The notes: generated from the sequence alone by a model not told the origin. DNA of 64,000 nucleotides from Alloascoidea africana (GCA_030581615.1 JAKTTT010000034.1:1-64000), one strand, 5' to 3'; counted from the stretch's first letter, positions 47,429 to 59,400 are shown. A program made the numbers and translations.

Positions 47429-47574
47429 CTGCCGGGAGCACCACGAGTACACCCGTACACCCCCCCTCTCACGGGGAAAGTGTTTCACGCTGAAACACAC
47501 CTTTGCGCACTTTAAAGTCGCACTCCTCTCCTCCTCCCTCCCCCTTCCCTCCTACCCATCACACTGCAACCGCC

Positions 47575-49956
47575 ATGGCCCTGCCCTCTGCCCCCGTCCC
47601 CGTCCCCGTCTCCGTCTCCATCGCCGCCTCCACAGACCTCCATCTGGGGCCTGGCGTCGCGGAGCAATCGCAATCCGAGAGCAGGTTCTCCAGCAAGCCC
47701 TCAAGTACAAGCCAAAGTAGTGGTAGTAGCGGTAGTAGCGGTAGTACCAAGACAAACCGACGCAATGCAAAAAACTTGTTCCTGAACCTGCGTGCTCTTC
47801 ACTCCGACACCGTCCTCAGCGCAAACTCTTCTCCCAACGCGAGAACAACCTTCATAAACCCCCTGGAACCAACTGCAGACACTTCCGCAACTGTTTTGAC
47901 CTCCACGGCTCCGGTCCAGAAAAGTAATCAAGTCCGGCGGCTCATGGCTCCTCCAAACCTCTCCCTAAACCTGCCGCCGCCACAACCTCATCCTCAACCT
48001 CAACCTCAACCTCACACACCCACGTTACTGTCAACCTTTTCTTCCGACTCCTCCTTGCTGTTGCGACGGAGACGATCCGCTCTCGTCCTATCCCCGATTC
48101 CTCAAACTCCCGCTGCAACTGCTGTTGCCCCCAATACAAACCCAATCTTTACCAACTCAAACTCCTCCTCCGGCTCTAGCAACTGCTCCGGCTCAAACTT
48201 CTCGGCAACTTCGTCTTCTTACACAAGCACCTCGTCTTCCACCGGCCTCGCCCCCACAAGCGATACTGATTCAACAGACTGTAACTCCACAATAAGAGAG
48301 CCCGATGTCGTGATTGATGAACCAAAGGGACTGATCCAAACCCAGACCCTCGTCTCTCCTTTACCGTATTCTCACAACAATTACCTCACCATCATCGATC
48401 CAACTGACCGTCTACGGCGGTATGGAGAAGGAGAGGCTCTGGACAACTTGAATGCCTATCCGAATGGACCCACGGAAATAGAACATAATCTATTTCTGTA
48501 CTCGGAACCCACGCTACAACTGGCCCAAAATTACAATCTCGTCATCAACGTGGCAAAGGAAATATCATGTCCATTTGAATCAGAACAACTAAAATCGGAA
48601 CAACAACAACTTCCCCCGAAATCCCAGCAAATTGCAATCGAATTCCCTCAAAGTAGCATCAAATCATCTTTTGAAAAAACTGCTCTGCCACAACCTCCTA
48701 GAAACAACCAGGACGACTCTTGCAACCCAACAGTCAAAATATTTACGCATCCTCGGGGCTCAACCGAATACGTCTCGATTCCATGGTCGCATAGTTCAAA
48801 TATCCTCGATTCCCTCGAGTTTCTAACTTCCCTAATATCTTCGCGTCTTCAAGAGGGCAAAAAAGTTTTGGTCCATTGCCAATGTGGCGTTTCTAGGTCC
48901 GCGTCCCTGATCATTGCATACATGATGAAATCTCGCGGTCTTGGCGTCAGCGAAGCCTATGACTTTGTGAAAAAGCAAAGCGACCCTGTCGGTCCAAACA
49001 TGGGGCTTATATTCCAGTTAAGCGAATGGGGCAAAATTATTGGTTCCCATCGAGAAACACCCTATCCCTACGATTTACAAGAAGAAGAAGAAGACGATGA
49101 AGAAAGAGGAAAATTGGAAAAAGAACGCGAACTCGCAAAGGAGAGAAATCGAAATTTTGGGAATGAAACAATGCCAGAGTTAACGAGAACTTTGTCACCA
49201 GATAACCATGTTTCTGATGATAGTGATACGCTTTCTGCAATATCCTCCGCAATCAACAACCTCGATCTATCGGGCAAGATCTGCCTGGACATCCCAACCC
49301 CTTCGCCATTCACTTGCAGCTTTCCCAAGTTTGACAGCCCTTATCCTTATGACTATGATTCGTCATCAAACACTGAAAAGACCCATCAATACCAAAGCCC
49401 GATAAATAAAGAAGATGACCTGACACTATTATCATCTTCTCCTTCCGATTTATCACCACCACCCTTGGCTGTGACCACAGATGCTACTTTTAATAGCTTT
49501 ACCAAAAACACTCAGAATCCTTTACAAGACCCGCGTACATCTTCTTTTTCGAATAATAATATCACTGGTGGTGATCGAGCTATAAAGTTTGATACTTTTA
49601 GAAGCCGAGGTACCACCACTACTCATTTTTCAATACCTTCACAGCTAGAAACTGTTTCTACAAGACCCGAAATAGGAACAAGGTCCAAAATTTCGCGTCG
49701 AGCACAACAGCGTGTGCCACATTTCCAAGACACAATTTCAACTGCAAAAACCCAATTTATCAGTCAGGTTGATGCAGGTTTACCTACCCCAACCCCAACC
49801 TGCTCTAGTTTTGCAGAAAGGCCAAGATTCCCTCCATCTTCAGCTTCTACTCAAAGAACTCAGGTTTATGCCGCCTCATCTCTACCTTTCAAATTACAAC
49901 AGAATCCTGGGTCTGAGTGTCAGCAGCAACCCATTAATACGATTAAAGAAATGTAA
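47575..49956 (+). CDS. MSG5-like: MSG5-like dual-specificity MAP-kinase phosphatase
   Basis: The product has 793 residues from the ATG at 47575, in good context (CGCCATGGCC). The open frame extends 24 codons further upstream without an ATG. The N-terminal ~280 residues are Ser/Pro-rich. The phosphatase domain spans about 290-490: YPNGPTEIEHNLFLYSEP, then INVAKEI, then the catalytic HCQCGVSRSASL (HCX5R; Cys near 434). The YPNGP...LYSEP opening is how Msg5/Sdp1 domains begin, separating it from Tyr-only phosphatases. A long insert containing a Gln/Ser stretch divides the domain between INVAKEI and the catalytic loop. Msg5 and relatives inactivate Slt2/Fus3-type MAP kinases in cell-wall and mating pathways. 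The C-terminal 300 residues are acidic then Ser/Thr/Asn-rich. Only 146 bases separate it from the DLD1 stop. Confidence 0.85.
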   Translation: MALPSAPVPVPVSVSIAASTDLHLGPGVAEQSQSESRFSSKPSSTSQSSGSSGSSGSTKTNRRNAKNLFLNLRALHSDTVLSANSSPNARTTFINPLEPTADTSATVLTSTAPVQKSNQVRRLMAPPNLSLNLPPPQPHPQPQPQPHTPTLLSTFSSDSSLLLRRRRSALVLSPIPQTPAATAVAPNTNPIFTNSNSSSGSSNCSGSNFSATSSSYTSTSSSTGLAPTSDTDSTDCNSTIREPDVVIDEPKGLIQTQTLVSPLPYSHNNYLTIIDPTDRLRRYGEGEALDNLNAYPNGPTEIEHNLFLYSEPTLQLAQNYNLVINVAKEISCPFESEQLKSEQQQLPPKSQQIAIEFPQSSIKSSFEKTALPQPPRNNQDDSCNPTVKIFTHPRGSTEYVSIPWSHSSNILDSLEFLTSLISSRLQEGKKVLVHCQCGVSRSASLIIAYMMKSRGLGVSEAYDFVKKQSDPVGPNMGLIFQLSEWGKIIGSHRETPYPYDLQEEEEDDEERGKLEKERELAKERNRNFGNETMPELTRTLSPDNHVSDDSDTLSAISSAINNLDLSGKICLDIPTPSPFTCSFPKFDSPYPYDYDSSSNTEKTHQYQSPINKEDDLTLLSSSPSDLSPPPLAVTTDATFNSFTKNTQNPLQDPRTSSFSNNNITGGDRAIKFDTFRSRGTTTTHFSIPSQLETVSTRPEIGTRSKISRRAQQRVPHFQDTISTAKTQFISQVDAGLPTPTPTCSSFAERPRFPPSSASTQRTQVYAASSLPFKLQQNPGSECQQQPINTIKEM

Positions 49957-50562
49957 ACAGCAGCCAAAAATGCTAAAAAAAGAACTATTGCAAAAATTAT
50001 ACGCAACCCCAAAAATAGAACTTATGTCATAGAGGCCCTCGAATGGAAATGGAGAACAACAAACAAACAAACAAAAAAAAAATGACTTGAATTGAATTGA
50101 ATTGAAAATTTATGAGTTTTTGAAACATCTCTCTCACATCAAGGGTATAATTATTTTTTTTTATTGCTTTTATGTTTTCATCATCATAGTTGTTGATTTT
50201 TTAAGATTATGGAAATGCCCAATGCCCATTAACTTTTTTCCTTTTCTTTTTCCTTTTCCTCTTCTCTTATTATATGTTGATTTGATTTGATTTGATGTAT
50301 ATTTGTATTGTATTATTGCATTGGTTAGATATACAGTGCACGGATACATGCACCTTTTTGGATTACTCAAAAAAAGTATAGGTACGGTTTTTAGTATCTT
50401 TTTTTTTTATTTTTTTTTTCTTCTTATCATTCATTCCTTTTGTCTCCTTTAAATGAGAGACCTGTTCTGTAAAATCTTAATGATGTATAGTCGATACAAG
50501 AATATAAAACTGCATTGAACAAACAAAGCTACTACTGGGTAGGTAGATACTACTATCAAAAA
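49957..50562. other. Convergent intergenic region MSG5-like / CENP-K-like
   Basis: 606 AT-rich bases between facing stop codons, with poly-T tracts and short TTGAT runs. Nothing else is seen. Confidence 0.7.
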
Positions 50563-51532
50563 TTAAACCTCTGGTGCCGCTGCTGCTCTCAACATTCCAT
50601 ATCGTCGTAATTTGATCATCTTTGGATTATCTTTCTTCTCAACAACAATATCTCCTTTAAGTAACAATCTTACAAGTGGCGTATTTGGATCCTCCACCGT
50701 AACATATGGACTCGCATGAACATCAACCATGGAATTTAACAATTTTTCCATAAGTGCAAAATTCTTTCGTTTTTCAAGATTCCCATGTTTCCCACTCCCA
50801 TTCCCAGTACCGCTTGTTCCGGTGTTATCACTGTTATATTGATCGAAAATGCGTGTTTGAATCATGTATATCAACTGTTTCAAATTGGATACGGATTGGG
50901 CGGTTTTAGCCATAGCTTTCCGATTATTCATCTCGAACAATTTGATCAATTCCAAAGTTGAATAAACTTTTCTATTTTTCGCAAGTTCTAATCGTTGTCT
51001 TAACAATGTATTTATAGTGTTTAATTCAACATTCAATTTTCTTTCAAATTCTAATCTTTCTGTGATCGTTTGTAATTCATTTTCTAAATCTTTAAGTGCA
51101 CGTGTCGAAGTTTTTGTTTGTTCCTCGATTTTCGTAGCCGCCATTGCTATACCCAATACACTCCCACGCTCAGGATCGATTGTTATTCGAGATGATGACA
51201 TGCTTAAACCAACTGCTGAACATCGTGAACTGTCAAATGTTTCACCCTTGACTTGTGCTTTTTCAATAGCCTAAAGCGAAAAAAAATAATAAAAAGTTAG
51301 CCCCCCCCATTACAGGATAAACTTTTGTGATTTTACATACATCCTTCAACTTTTTCGTTATTATATCTAAAAGTTGTACAGTTGATTCATGTTCTTTCTC
51401 CAATCGTGAAACGTAAATACTATCAACTTGACTCTTATCACTGGATTCATTTGTAAGTTCCGATGATCGTTCCCATGAATTTTTCAACTCGGTAAAGTAT
51501 CGACATTTGGCTAAAAAATCCGGATCCGCCAT
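50563..51532 (-). CDS. Probable CENP-K / Sim4 / Mcm22 inner-kinetochore subunit
   Basis: Exon 1 is 51341-51532 and exon 2 is 50563-51270, giving 299 residues. The 70-nt intron has donor GTATGT and acceptor CTTTAG. The protein is mostly coiled coil (about 20-160). It ends in a conserved-looking block: an MEKLLNSMVD helix, then SPYVTVEDPNTPLVRLLLKG, DIV and a basic KMIKLRRYG. This matches the order at the end of human CENP-K (DPYVKISD, PYVELLLRNGIA, RIRLEAF). CENP-K (Sim4 in fission yeast, Mcm22 in S. cerevisiae) is part of the CCAN Ctf3/CENP-HIK complex bridging centromeric nucleosomes to the outer kinetochore. The assignment rests on this C-terminal pattern from memory. Another coiled-coil kinetochore protein is the main alternative. 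Confidence 0.65.
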
Positions 51533-51924
51533 ATTTCTTTTCCTGTTGTTGTGGAAATGGTTGGTTTGAAAATGACTTGGTTGATGGGTTTCCTGTTATC
51601 ACACAAACAACAAGACTTATGGGGGGAGTGGGATTTACACGCAGACTCAGATATACACATGCTTAGGGTGAACTGTACTTGTGCGTGTTGAACTATACAA
51701 AGCAAATACACTGCGTAGTTGTCAGAAAAAACTCGGATATCATTTTCAATCTGGTCGATTTTTAGCTCTAAATAAAGGTGGTTTAATGAGAAGAAAAAAG
51801 AAACCCTCCCGTTGTTGACCTGCATCTAGGCTTTTTTTTTCTTTGGTGATAACGGCTTCATCATCACCCTTCCACCTTTTCCTACTTCATCTCCAATAGC
51901 TTTTTGTCCAGTGGGGTTCACACC
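51533..51924. other. Divergent promoter CENP-K-like / TTI2
   Basis: 392 bases between divergent starts. No distinctive element is recognised beyond T-rich tracts. Confidence 0.65.
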
Positions 51925-53747
51925 ATGACAAATGTCAAAGCAGAGTTTTACAATATAGTACAGGGAATAGAAATAACGGATTTTGACCTGGCATGTAAAG
52001 AAAAGAGGTATGTTCTCGAGGTTGGCAATTTACTGTGTATAGTGATGATGAGATATCTGAAATCCTAATCACATTAGTAGTGGTGATGATGGTTTGAATG
52101 TTCAATCGGCTTTGCAATTTCTTGTCAAAAACCAGACTGGGTTAGATATCTTGGCAGACCAAGTTACACACGGTCTTTATGATGCTCTCAAAAAGGAAAA
52201 TAAATCGGGTTTCAAGTTAGAGGTGAGCAAGTTCTTCGCAGACATCCCCTCGATTAATGATTTGTTTTTGAAAATCTAACCAAAAGACACAATGCTTTGA
52301 AGAATCTTCGATTGGCCATTATAGGAACAATACTGTTGATAAAGCATAATCCAGATAAATTACCATTATCATCTATAATAGACGTGATTATCAGTTCGAT
52401 CGATATATCAAAGAGGACATGGAAGTGGAATAAAAATGCATCAGGTAAATACCTTAATCTCGAGACATGATTGAACATGAAAAACTAACAAGAAAATGGA
52501 CATTAGTTGAGGATGTTAACATTTTTTTAAAAAATTCACATTTAAAATTGGCTTTACTTGGAACTGCAATACAAAACACAACCACATTAGACCGCGAAAC
52601 CATTATTGAAAAATGTGCAATATACAGGATGTCCCATGTTCCATGGTCTAACGAAACATGCTCCGAGCTAAGCAATCGGATAACATCACATCTTTTCAAA
52701 GTTAATGAATCAGAATCAAAACAGAAACTGCTCGAACATATACTCACTTTTAAACTGAAACCCCAGTTATCCAAAGTCAGATCAAGTGGGAAGGTGACAA
52801 GTGCAGGACATGCGAAAAACGAAGAACCTTTTTTCAACGTACAGTTAGGATTCACAAATCCTGAAAATGACGAATCGAAACAATGGAAGTTTGTATGTCC
52901 ACAAGTTCTACCCTTGTTAGACCTTGTCATTTCCGAATTGGATTCGAAAAAACTGATGGAATATTGGTACTTTATCATCCCGATCATACTTAGCATCATT
53001 GATGACTACGAATGCATGGTTAAAGCTCATGGTTGTGAGATTCTTGGGAAACTGGCATTGAAATTGGATCATGAGTTTTTGAAAAGAACTGGACTGGGAC
53101 CTGTTTTATGGGACGCTGTTATGGTGTGTACTTCGTACCTGCCCAAACTAACACCTGTAGACGAATCTGTTTTCATTCTAAACCGGTCCTTAAAAACACT
53201 GTTAAATCTGGTTCCACTTATGGAAACAGACAACGATAAGAGACAAGTAAAGTACTCAGAGATACTACAGGAAAGTATATTTCGAGGAATGACCCACGCA
53301 GGAGAGGAAGTGAAAATCGTGATGGTGTTGTTGAATTATATCAAGGAAACAGTAGAGATCATGGGCATTTATTCGGTTCAACACCTGTCTTTTCTAATCA
53401 GCATTTGTCAAGGCATAATATCCGATTCCTTCGTTACACTTCATCTGGACCTAATACAAAACGCACTAACGACTTTGGAAACCATCATATGCAATTGTTG
53501 GCCCCGAATACAACATTACATATTTGACATTATCTATTGTACGGCAAAATCATGGTCCCAGTTGGATAATGAGGTTGCAAGGGCAAGTAAAAAATTGGAG
53601 GAAATCGACAAAATCAAACAGTCTATTGTACACCTCATTCAGCTTTTGAGAAAAACGTGCTCGGGCAAAGACAAAGAGTCTCTTGATCAAACCATCCAAA
53701 AAGTAGTTAGCTGCGATGACAAATACTCTACGTATCTAAAATGTTAG
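51925..53747 (+). CDS. TTI2: TTI2, Tel2-interacting protein 2
   Basis: Inferred exons 51925-52007, 52078-52222, 52303-52444 and 52507-53747 give 536 residues. The first two introns have GTATGT and GTGAGC donors, and CTAAT or CTAAC branch sites precede each acceptor. For introns 2 and 3 the acceptor was chosen by phase and branch-site distance, so exons 2-4 could shift by a few codons. The helical-repeat body carries IPIILSIIDDYECMVKAHGC and then LKRTGLGPVLWDAVM, with CTSYLPKLTPVDES. This is the characteristic Tti2 block. Tti2 works with Tel2 and Tti1 (TTT complex) and Hsp90 to mature PIKK kinases, including TOR, ATM/Tel1 and ATR/Mec1. It is divergent from the CENP-K-like gene and 194 bases upstream of PTC1. 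Confidence 0.85.
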
Positions 53748-53941
53748 GATATATTTAGAAGGTAGAATTCAAATTCCTCATGGAAACACACCCATACGTC
53801 TACGTTTTGGGAAGGTATCGTCAGGGCTGGAAAAACCCACACCCTACACCGCTGGAAACCATTCTTCGGTCACCTTTCGTACTGACCTCTGTGTTCTCTC
53901 ATTTTTTGCACTTCCCCCCAGCTGCTATTTTTGCAAAAACA

Positions 53942-54490
53942 ATGTCCGAAGGAGCCTCGAGTACTGATAAGCCATCCGTTTTATCGGAAAATGCTGCCCC
54001 GGGAAAAATACAACCAGCTCAAGGTGCTTCCTCCTCCACGACCACCTCCTCATCCTCTGTAAACAGCTCATCAGGCCAGACAGAGCCCGCCCACAGTGTA
54101 TCCCAGCAATCACCCAGTACCACAAAGTTTTCGTTCCAGGTTGGTGTGACGGAAGAGCGCAACTCGCGATTTCGGCCGACCATGGAAGACGTGCACACCT
54201 ACATCTACAACTATACCCAGCTGATAGATTGTGGGTACTTTGCTATATTCGACGGGCACGCAGGAAAGCAACCAGCCCGCTGGTGCGGCTCGAATCTACA
54301 TAATCTGATCCAAGAACAACTATCAAATCTCAAGGAAAACGAGCCTTTTACAGTTGCCTTTGATCGAGCATTCCAGCGAGCAGACTCGCAATTGGGTGAA
54401 AAGTACAAACAAGGTGGATGTACTGCGGCTCTGGCAGTGCTCAGATGGGAACCTGAACTACCGAATTCGAGATCCCAGCGGCAACAACAA

Positions 54491-54535
<45 letters not shown>

Positions 54536-55063
54536 AAAGAGGAAGGCGGCAATAAAGAGGGTAAAGGACCCAAACAGCACAAAACCCAGCAACATACAGG
54601 ATCCCATGGCAGCAAACGGGTGCTGTACACTGCAAATGTGGGAGACTCCAGAGTCATCTTGTCACGCAACGGGAGGGCAATCCGGTTGTCCTACGACCAC
54701 AAGGGCAGCGACCCCAGAGAAGCAGCCCGGGTCACCGATAACGGAGGAATCATCGTGGGGTCTCGTGTCAATGGAGTGCTGGCCGTAACCCGTTCGCTTG
54801 GAGACTCCTACATGAAAGAGTACGTGACAGGCCACCCGTACACGACCGAGACCCAGCTCTGCGCGCAGGACGAGTTCATCATCCTCGCGTGCGACGGCCT
54901 CTGGGACGTGTGCAGCGACCAGGACGCGGTGGACCTCGTCAGAGATATCGTGGACCCGAAGCAGGCCAGCGAGGTGTTGATCAAGCACGCGCTGGAGAAC
55001 TTCACGGCTGATAACCTGACGATAATGGTCGTGCGCCTGGACCCGGCAGCCGTGGTCACATGA
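53942..55063 (+). CDS. PTC1: Type 2C protein phosphatase, PTC1-type
   Basis: The product has 373 residues from the ATG at 53942. An in-frame ATG at 53780 lies only 33 bases after the TTI2 stop and would add 54 residues with no domain, so the inner start is preferred. The PP2C domain covers about 62-370: NSRFRPTMEDVHTY, FAIFDGHAGKQPA (metal-binding Asp/Gly), GCTAALAV, LYTANVGDSRVIL, AVTRSLGD, ACDGLWDVCSDQ and DNLTIMVV. A loop insert at about 175-225 has roughly 18 Gln plus a Lys/Gly stretch, between strands, where it should not disturb the active site. Ptc1 dephosphorylates MAP-kinase pathway components (HOG, cell-wall) and affects organelle inheritance. The last third of the gene becomes clearly GC-rich. 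Confidence 0.9.
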
Positions 55064-55191
55064 CACGTAGCGCTTAAATAGGAAAGAAGCATAGCCCGCG
55101 CGGCCGCCGCGACACTTGTGCACAACCCTCTGCCCTTTTCCGATCCACTCAGCTTTAGCCCTTTCCAAAGATCCTCTCTCCAAGCCCAATA

Positions 55192-56036
55192 ATGTCTTTC
55201 CTCAGAACAGCCGCTCTACGCTCCTTGAGATCGGCCTCGGTGGCCTCTCGTGTCTCCGTCAGAGGCTATGCTGAAGCTGCCACCGCCGCTTCGGACAAGT
55301 TGAAGTTCAACCTGGCTCTGCCCCATGAGGTGAGTGCAAGGAATCCCGGTCGGCCGGCCGGAGAGAAATATCAATCGATGGTTGCTGAAAAATCCGGAAA
55401 CAATTTGTTCTAACTAGTTTATGTTGCTTTGTGTATAGACCGTTTACTCCAATTCCGAAGTGTGAGTATTATCAGAATGCCGTTTTTCAGGGAATGCTCT
55501 TGGTTTTTATACCGGCATTCCACCGTCCATGAATTGATGCCTTCCAACGACAACAATGCGAATTCGTCGATATTGAGACCACTGTGTCCAAAGTTATTGC
55601 CATTGGTATGCTAACAGTTGCTGGCTGTATTGTAGTGTTCAGGTCAACATCCCAGCTGTTAGTGGTGAAATGGGTGTTCTAGCCAACCACGTTCCAACAA
55701 TTGAACAGCTCAAGCCAGGTCTTGTCGAAGTCATTGAATCCGCTGGAACCACCAAGCAGTACTTTAGTGCGTATTTTTCCAACCCCATACATAATCAACA
55801 AGTCTGTTTCTAACCCAATCTCTATAGTCGCTGGAGGTTTCGCTACAGTTCAACCCGACTCCACCCTTAACGTCACAACCATTGAGGCATTCAAGCCCGA
55901 GGATTTCTCTTCCGAAGCTATCAAGTCCCAGTTGGCCGAGGCATCAAAGAATGCTTCTTCTTCAAACGAGATTATCGCTGCAGAAGCCGCTGTTGAGGTG
56001 GAAGTTTTGGAGGCTCTTGCCAACTATGTTAAATAA
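55192..56036 (+). CDS. ATP16: F1-ATPase delta (epsilon-type) subunit, mitochondrial
   Basis: Four inferred exons (55192-55329, 55439-55461, 55636-55766 and 55828-56036) give 166 residues. Exon 2 is a 23-nt microexon encoding TVYSNSEV. Introns are 109, 174 and 61 nt. The joined reading LPHETVYSNSEVVQVNIPAV then GVLANHVPTIEQLKPG matches yeast Atp16 closely. The first ~30 residues are a basic mitochondrial presequence (SFLRTAALRSLRSASV). The beta-sandwich part ends near AGGFATVQPDSTLNV and the C-terminal helices include AEAAVEVEVLEAL. The subunit sits on the central stalk of ATP synthase and couples F1 to the c-ring. Each splice restores a conserved residue, which supports the microexon. Confidence 0.93.
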
Positions 56037-56434
56037 ATAACAAAAAAAAAGATAACTGTTGACGAAAAAAAAGGCAAAGAAAGGCATTTTAGTGATAGAT
56101 TGGTTTTAAATAAAGTATTAAAAAGCATTTCGAGATAAGACGACCTTTGAAAACCAGTCGATTTGGAAGGAGATGTGAATTCATCTTATGGTCTCAAGAC
56201 ATTATTGTAGACTTTGTACGATGTACACCTATAAGTCATTTGAACTTCAAGCTCTGGCATAGGAATCAATTTCAATTGATTAATTGAATCTTCATGAAGA
56301 GAGTCCATTTTTTTAAAAAGTTTCTGATACCAAAATCCAAGAATCCAACTAACTTTACTTGAAAAACGAACCATCCTCAGGTTCTTGTAACATTACAGAG
56401 CTTGAAAAACATACTATACACAAATTCTCACATT
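56037..56434. other. Convergent intergenic region ATP16 / RTC1
   Basis: 398 AT-rich bases between facing stop codons, with nothing further recognised. Confidence 0.7.
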
Positions 56435-59400
56435 TCAACTGACAATATACGTAAATCCACAACCAGCAGGACACTCTTTCCTTTTCTCTTCCAAAAACCA
56501 ATGTCTCATACAAGAATAATGTCCCATATGTCCACAGGCGAGAATTGCAAAAGCAATACTGTTTCTCACCGGCTTTTGACATATACAGCATAGGCTCAAT
56601 CGACTTCCATGGCTGCTGGTTTTGTCAAAAACAATAAGGGTATCTGTTTGACCCATTCTTCTGATTGCATCAAAGGGACATGCTTTTATCACTTTGGCCG
56701 AATCAGCAAACATTTTAAAGCGATGTAGCATCTCAACGTACAATCCTATCCATTCGATACAAACTTGATCATCAAACACTTTCCTCTCCAAACCTCCTTT
56801 CACATTGGCAAATATCAAAGCAAGAGTGGCACATGTAACAATATCTCCTTGCTCACAAGAATACTTTCCCCATTCTTTAATTAGATTTTCTGAACGCCAT
56901 GGCTGTTTAAAATCATCGTCTTTGTCGACTTTATCATGCTTAGCAGAATTTTGATCTTTATCTGGATGCATACCGTTAGGAACAGCGTCCACTTGATGCC
57001 TACCGCTCCTGTTTCTGGAAGTTGATAACGTCGTGAACCCTGTTCCTTTCCTATTACTGAAAACTCTAGGAAGTGAATGGCTAACACTAGAATTGTTTGA
57101 AGAAGTGGAGACATCCAAAACAGAGGCTTCTCCCACATTACTGGAAGAGAGAGATTCGTAGAGTAGAGCCAAGTTATCTGCTCCTGAACCACCAACTCTT
57201 TCAAAACTGTTCAAATTGCTTCCTACTCTGGATGACGATACTGAGGACGAATCCATTGAGTTTGCAAGCGCTCCCACACTACCAAACAATGAAGAGCGCC
57301 GTCGTTCTTTAACCAATTTGGAATTATCGATTGGGATCGAGCCCTCCACAGCAACATCATCATCATAATCATTGTCTTCCTTGCTGAACTGTCCCATGTC
57401 TAACCCTCTGTTCATCACTTTGTTTTTAAGCAACTTTGCTGAATTTGTCGTATCAAACTTGATTGTCGCTGGAAGTATATGCTTCCCGTCGCTCACATCA
57501 CTAGAATTGCTTAGAATCTCTGTGAGATTTGAAGTTACCGGTGCGGAATTGCGTAGTCCAAAATCAATCGTCTTTGTGAAAGAGCTGTTATCCAGCAAAT
57601 CCTGTGAGTCTTTACTTATCAACTGTTTGGAACTAACAGCTGATAAATTATTACGAGCTTGAGATTTAATAGGAATACCCCCTTCTCCCATAGACTTTTC
57701 GTTTTCTGTTACACCCAAGTTCGGGTCTCTAACAGATGAAGAAATGTGAGAACACCCCGAAGTTGCTCTTTGGTGCTTTTCTTCTGATTGGTTCTTTTTA
57801 AGTGCTGTTTCCCGTTTTCGGTCCTTGCTTGAAGCATTACGGCGCTTCTTTCCTCTTACTTGATACTTTTGCATTAGAAAAGTGAACTCCTCGTTTTCTA
57901 TCGATTTCTTCAGTAATCGCCAAGACTGACTATCTCGATATTTTCCTGCTGCACTGGCTACAGCGGCATTGCGCTCTAATACTTCCGTTAGACTCATGTC
58001 ACTGGGGATATCGATGAGATAATTAGACGCGAGATATGCCATCACAGCATTATCATTAAATGGAATAGAAACAGGGCACACAGAGGGCGTCAATGACATG
58101 TTCTTCAAGGCATTCACTGTATTACTATGGGCTGCTTGATTGGAATATCCAAAAGCTGACCTTGAGGATTGGGCTGATTGGAAGATGGTGGATGATGTTC
58201 GTCGCATTTCGTTAGAAGCTTCTCCAGAATTTGCAGTGCCGTTTGAATTAGACGAAGAAGGTTGAGCAGCAGATCCATGCGATGATGGCCCTGGAGTGGA
58301 AGGGGTAAGGGCTGGGCCATTGCCCACTTGAAACGGAGTGTCAGTTGGAGAAGTCGAGGGAGTGTTTAACTGACCTGGAGATGGGCCCGTTTCACTAAAC
58401 CAAGAATAACCATTAGAAGCGGGTTGATCCAGAAGGTCAATTGTATGGGACTTTTGGAGTGGAGGAATTGATGGTAATGGAGGAACGCTATCGACCATAT
58501 AATGTGGAGAATCTTCTTTTCGTAACTTGTCTTGAGCTATAAATGAAAGCTCGTTCAACGAATTCCATGCGACAGAGTATGTCGGGATTTGATCAATAAT
58601 CTTTGGGTATGAATCTATATCATATTGGTACACATTTCTGTCTTTGGAGCAACTTAATAGTGTTTTGGGTGAGTTAAATGCGATTCCAGTGACAGGAGCA
58701 GCATGCTTCATAATGACATGCTTCACAATGTACTTGCGCTTTAAACTCCAAATATTGATGGAATAGTCATTATTAAGACAAGTGTTGCAAATCTCAGAAT
58801 TAATGATGCCCCCTCCTCTAGAGTCCGAAAGTCTCCAACATACTCTTGAAACAGGAGAAGAGGTTGATATCTGATAGTCCGGTAATCGTGCTTCTGTACT
58901 GGTCATATTCCATACTAGGATTCGTTTATCTCGTCCTCCAGATGCGATGTAATCATAGTCTGGATGCCAATCTACACAGAGACCAGAACTCGTATGAGCA
59001 CTAAACCTTTTTTCGTAGTTGTGAGGAGCTCTAATATCCCATTTCTGTATCACTCCACTGTCGTATATCCCGACCAGCTTTTTGGAATCAAAGGGACTAA
59101 ACTTGACATCTCTGACCGCATCGGCATTGCCAGCCATCATTGTTAAAACTGGTCTGGAGCTTCTAGTTCTTAAATCCCAGTATTTCATGCTACCATCTTG
59201 GCTCCCAGATAAGAGGAAGCTGCCTTGCAGTCGATTAAAATCAATGCTGTTTACTGTTCGCGAGTGATTTGTTAATTGACAAGCTAGTTTTGAAGCATAT
59301 TCCGCACGGCTCATGTCATAAACCATAATGGAGCCATTTGTACTAGCAGTTGCAATACATTTGGAATATTCTATACAAGGCATTAGCTCAAGACTGAGGT

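Noticed and set aside
45911-47500. 529-codon open frame on the minus strand antisense to DLD1
   Set aside because: It is a by-product of GC-rich codon usage in DLD1, is Arg/His/Val-rich without domains, and the plus-strand frame is a clear D-lactate dehydrogenase.
53780-53941. Upstream ATG as PTC1 start
   Set aside because: It lies 33 bases after the TTI2 stop and adds 54 residues without domain; the ATG at 53942 leaves room for a promoter.
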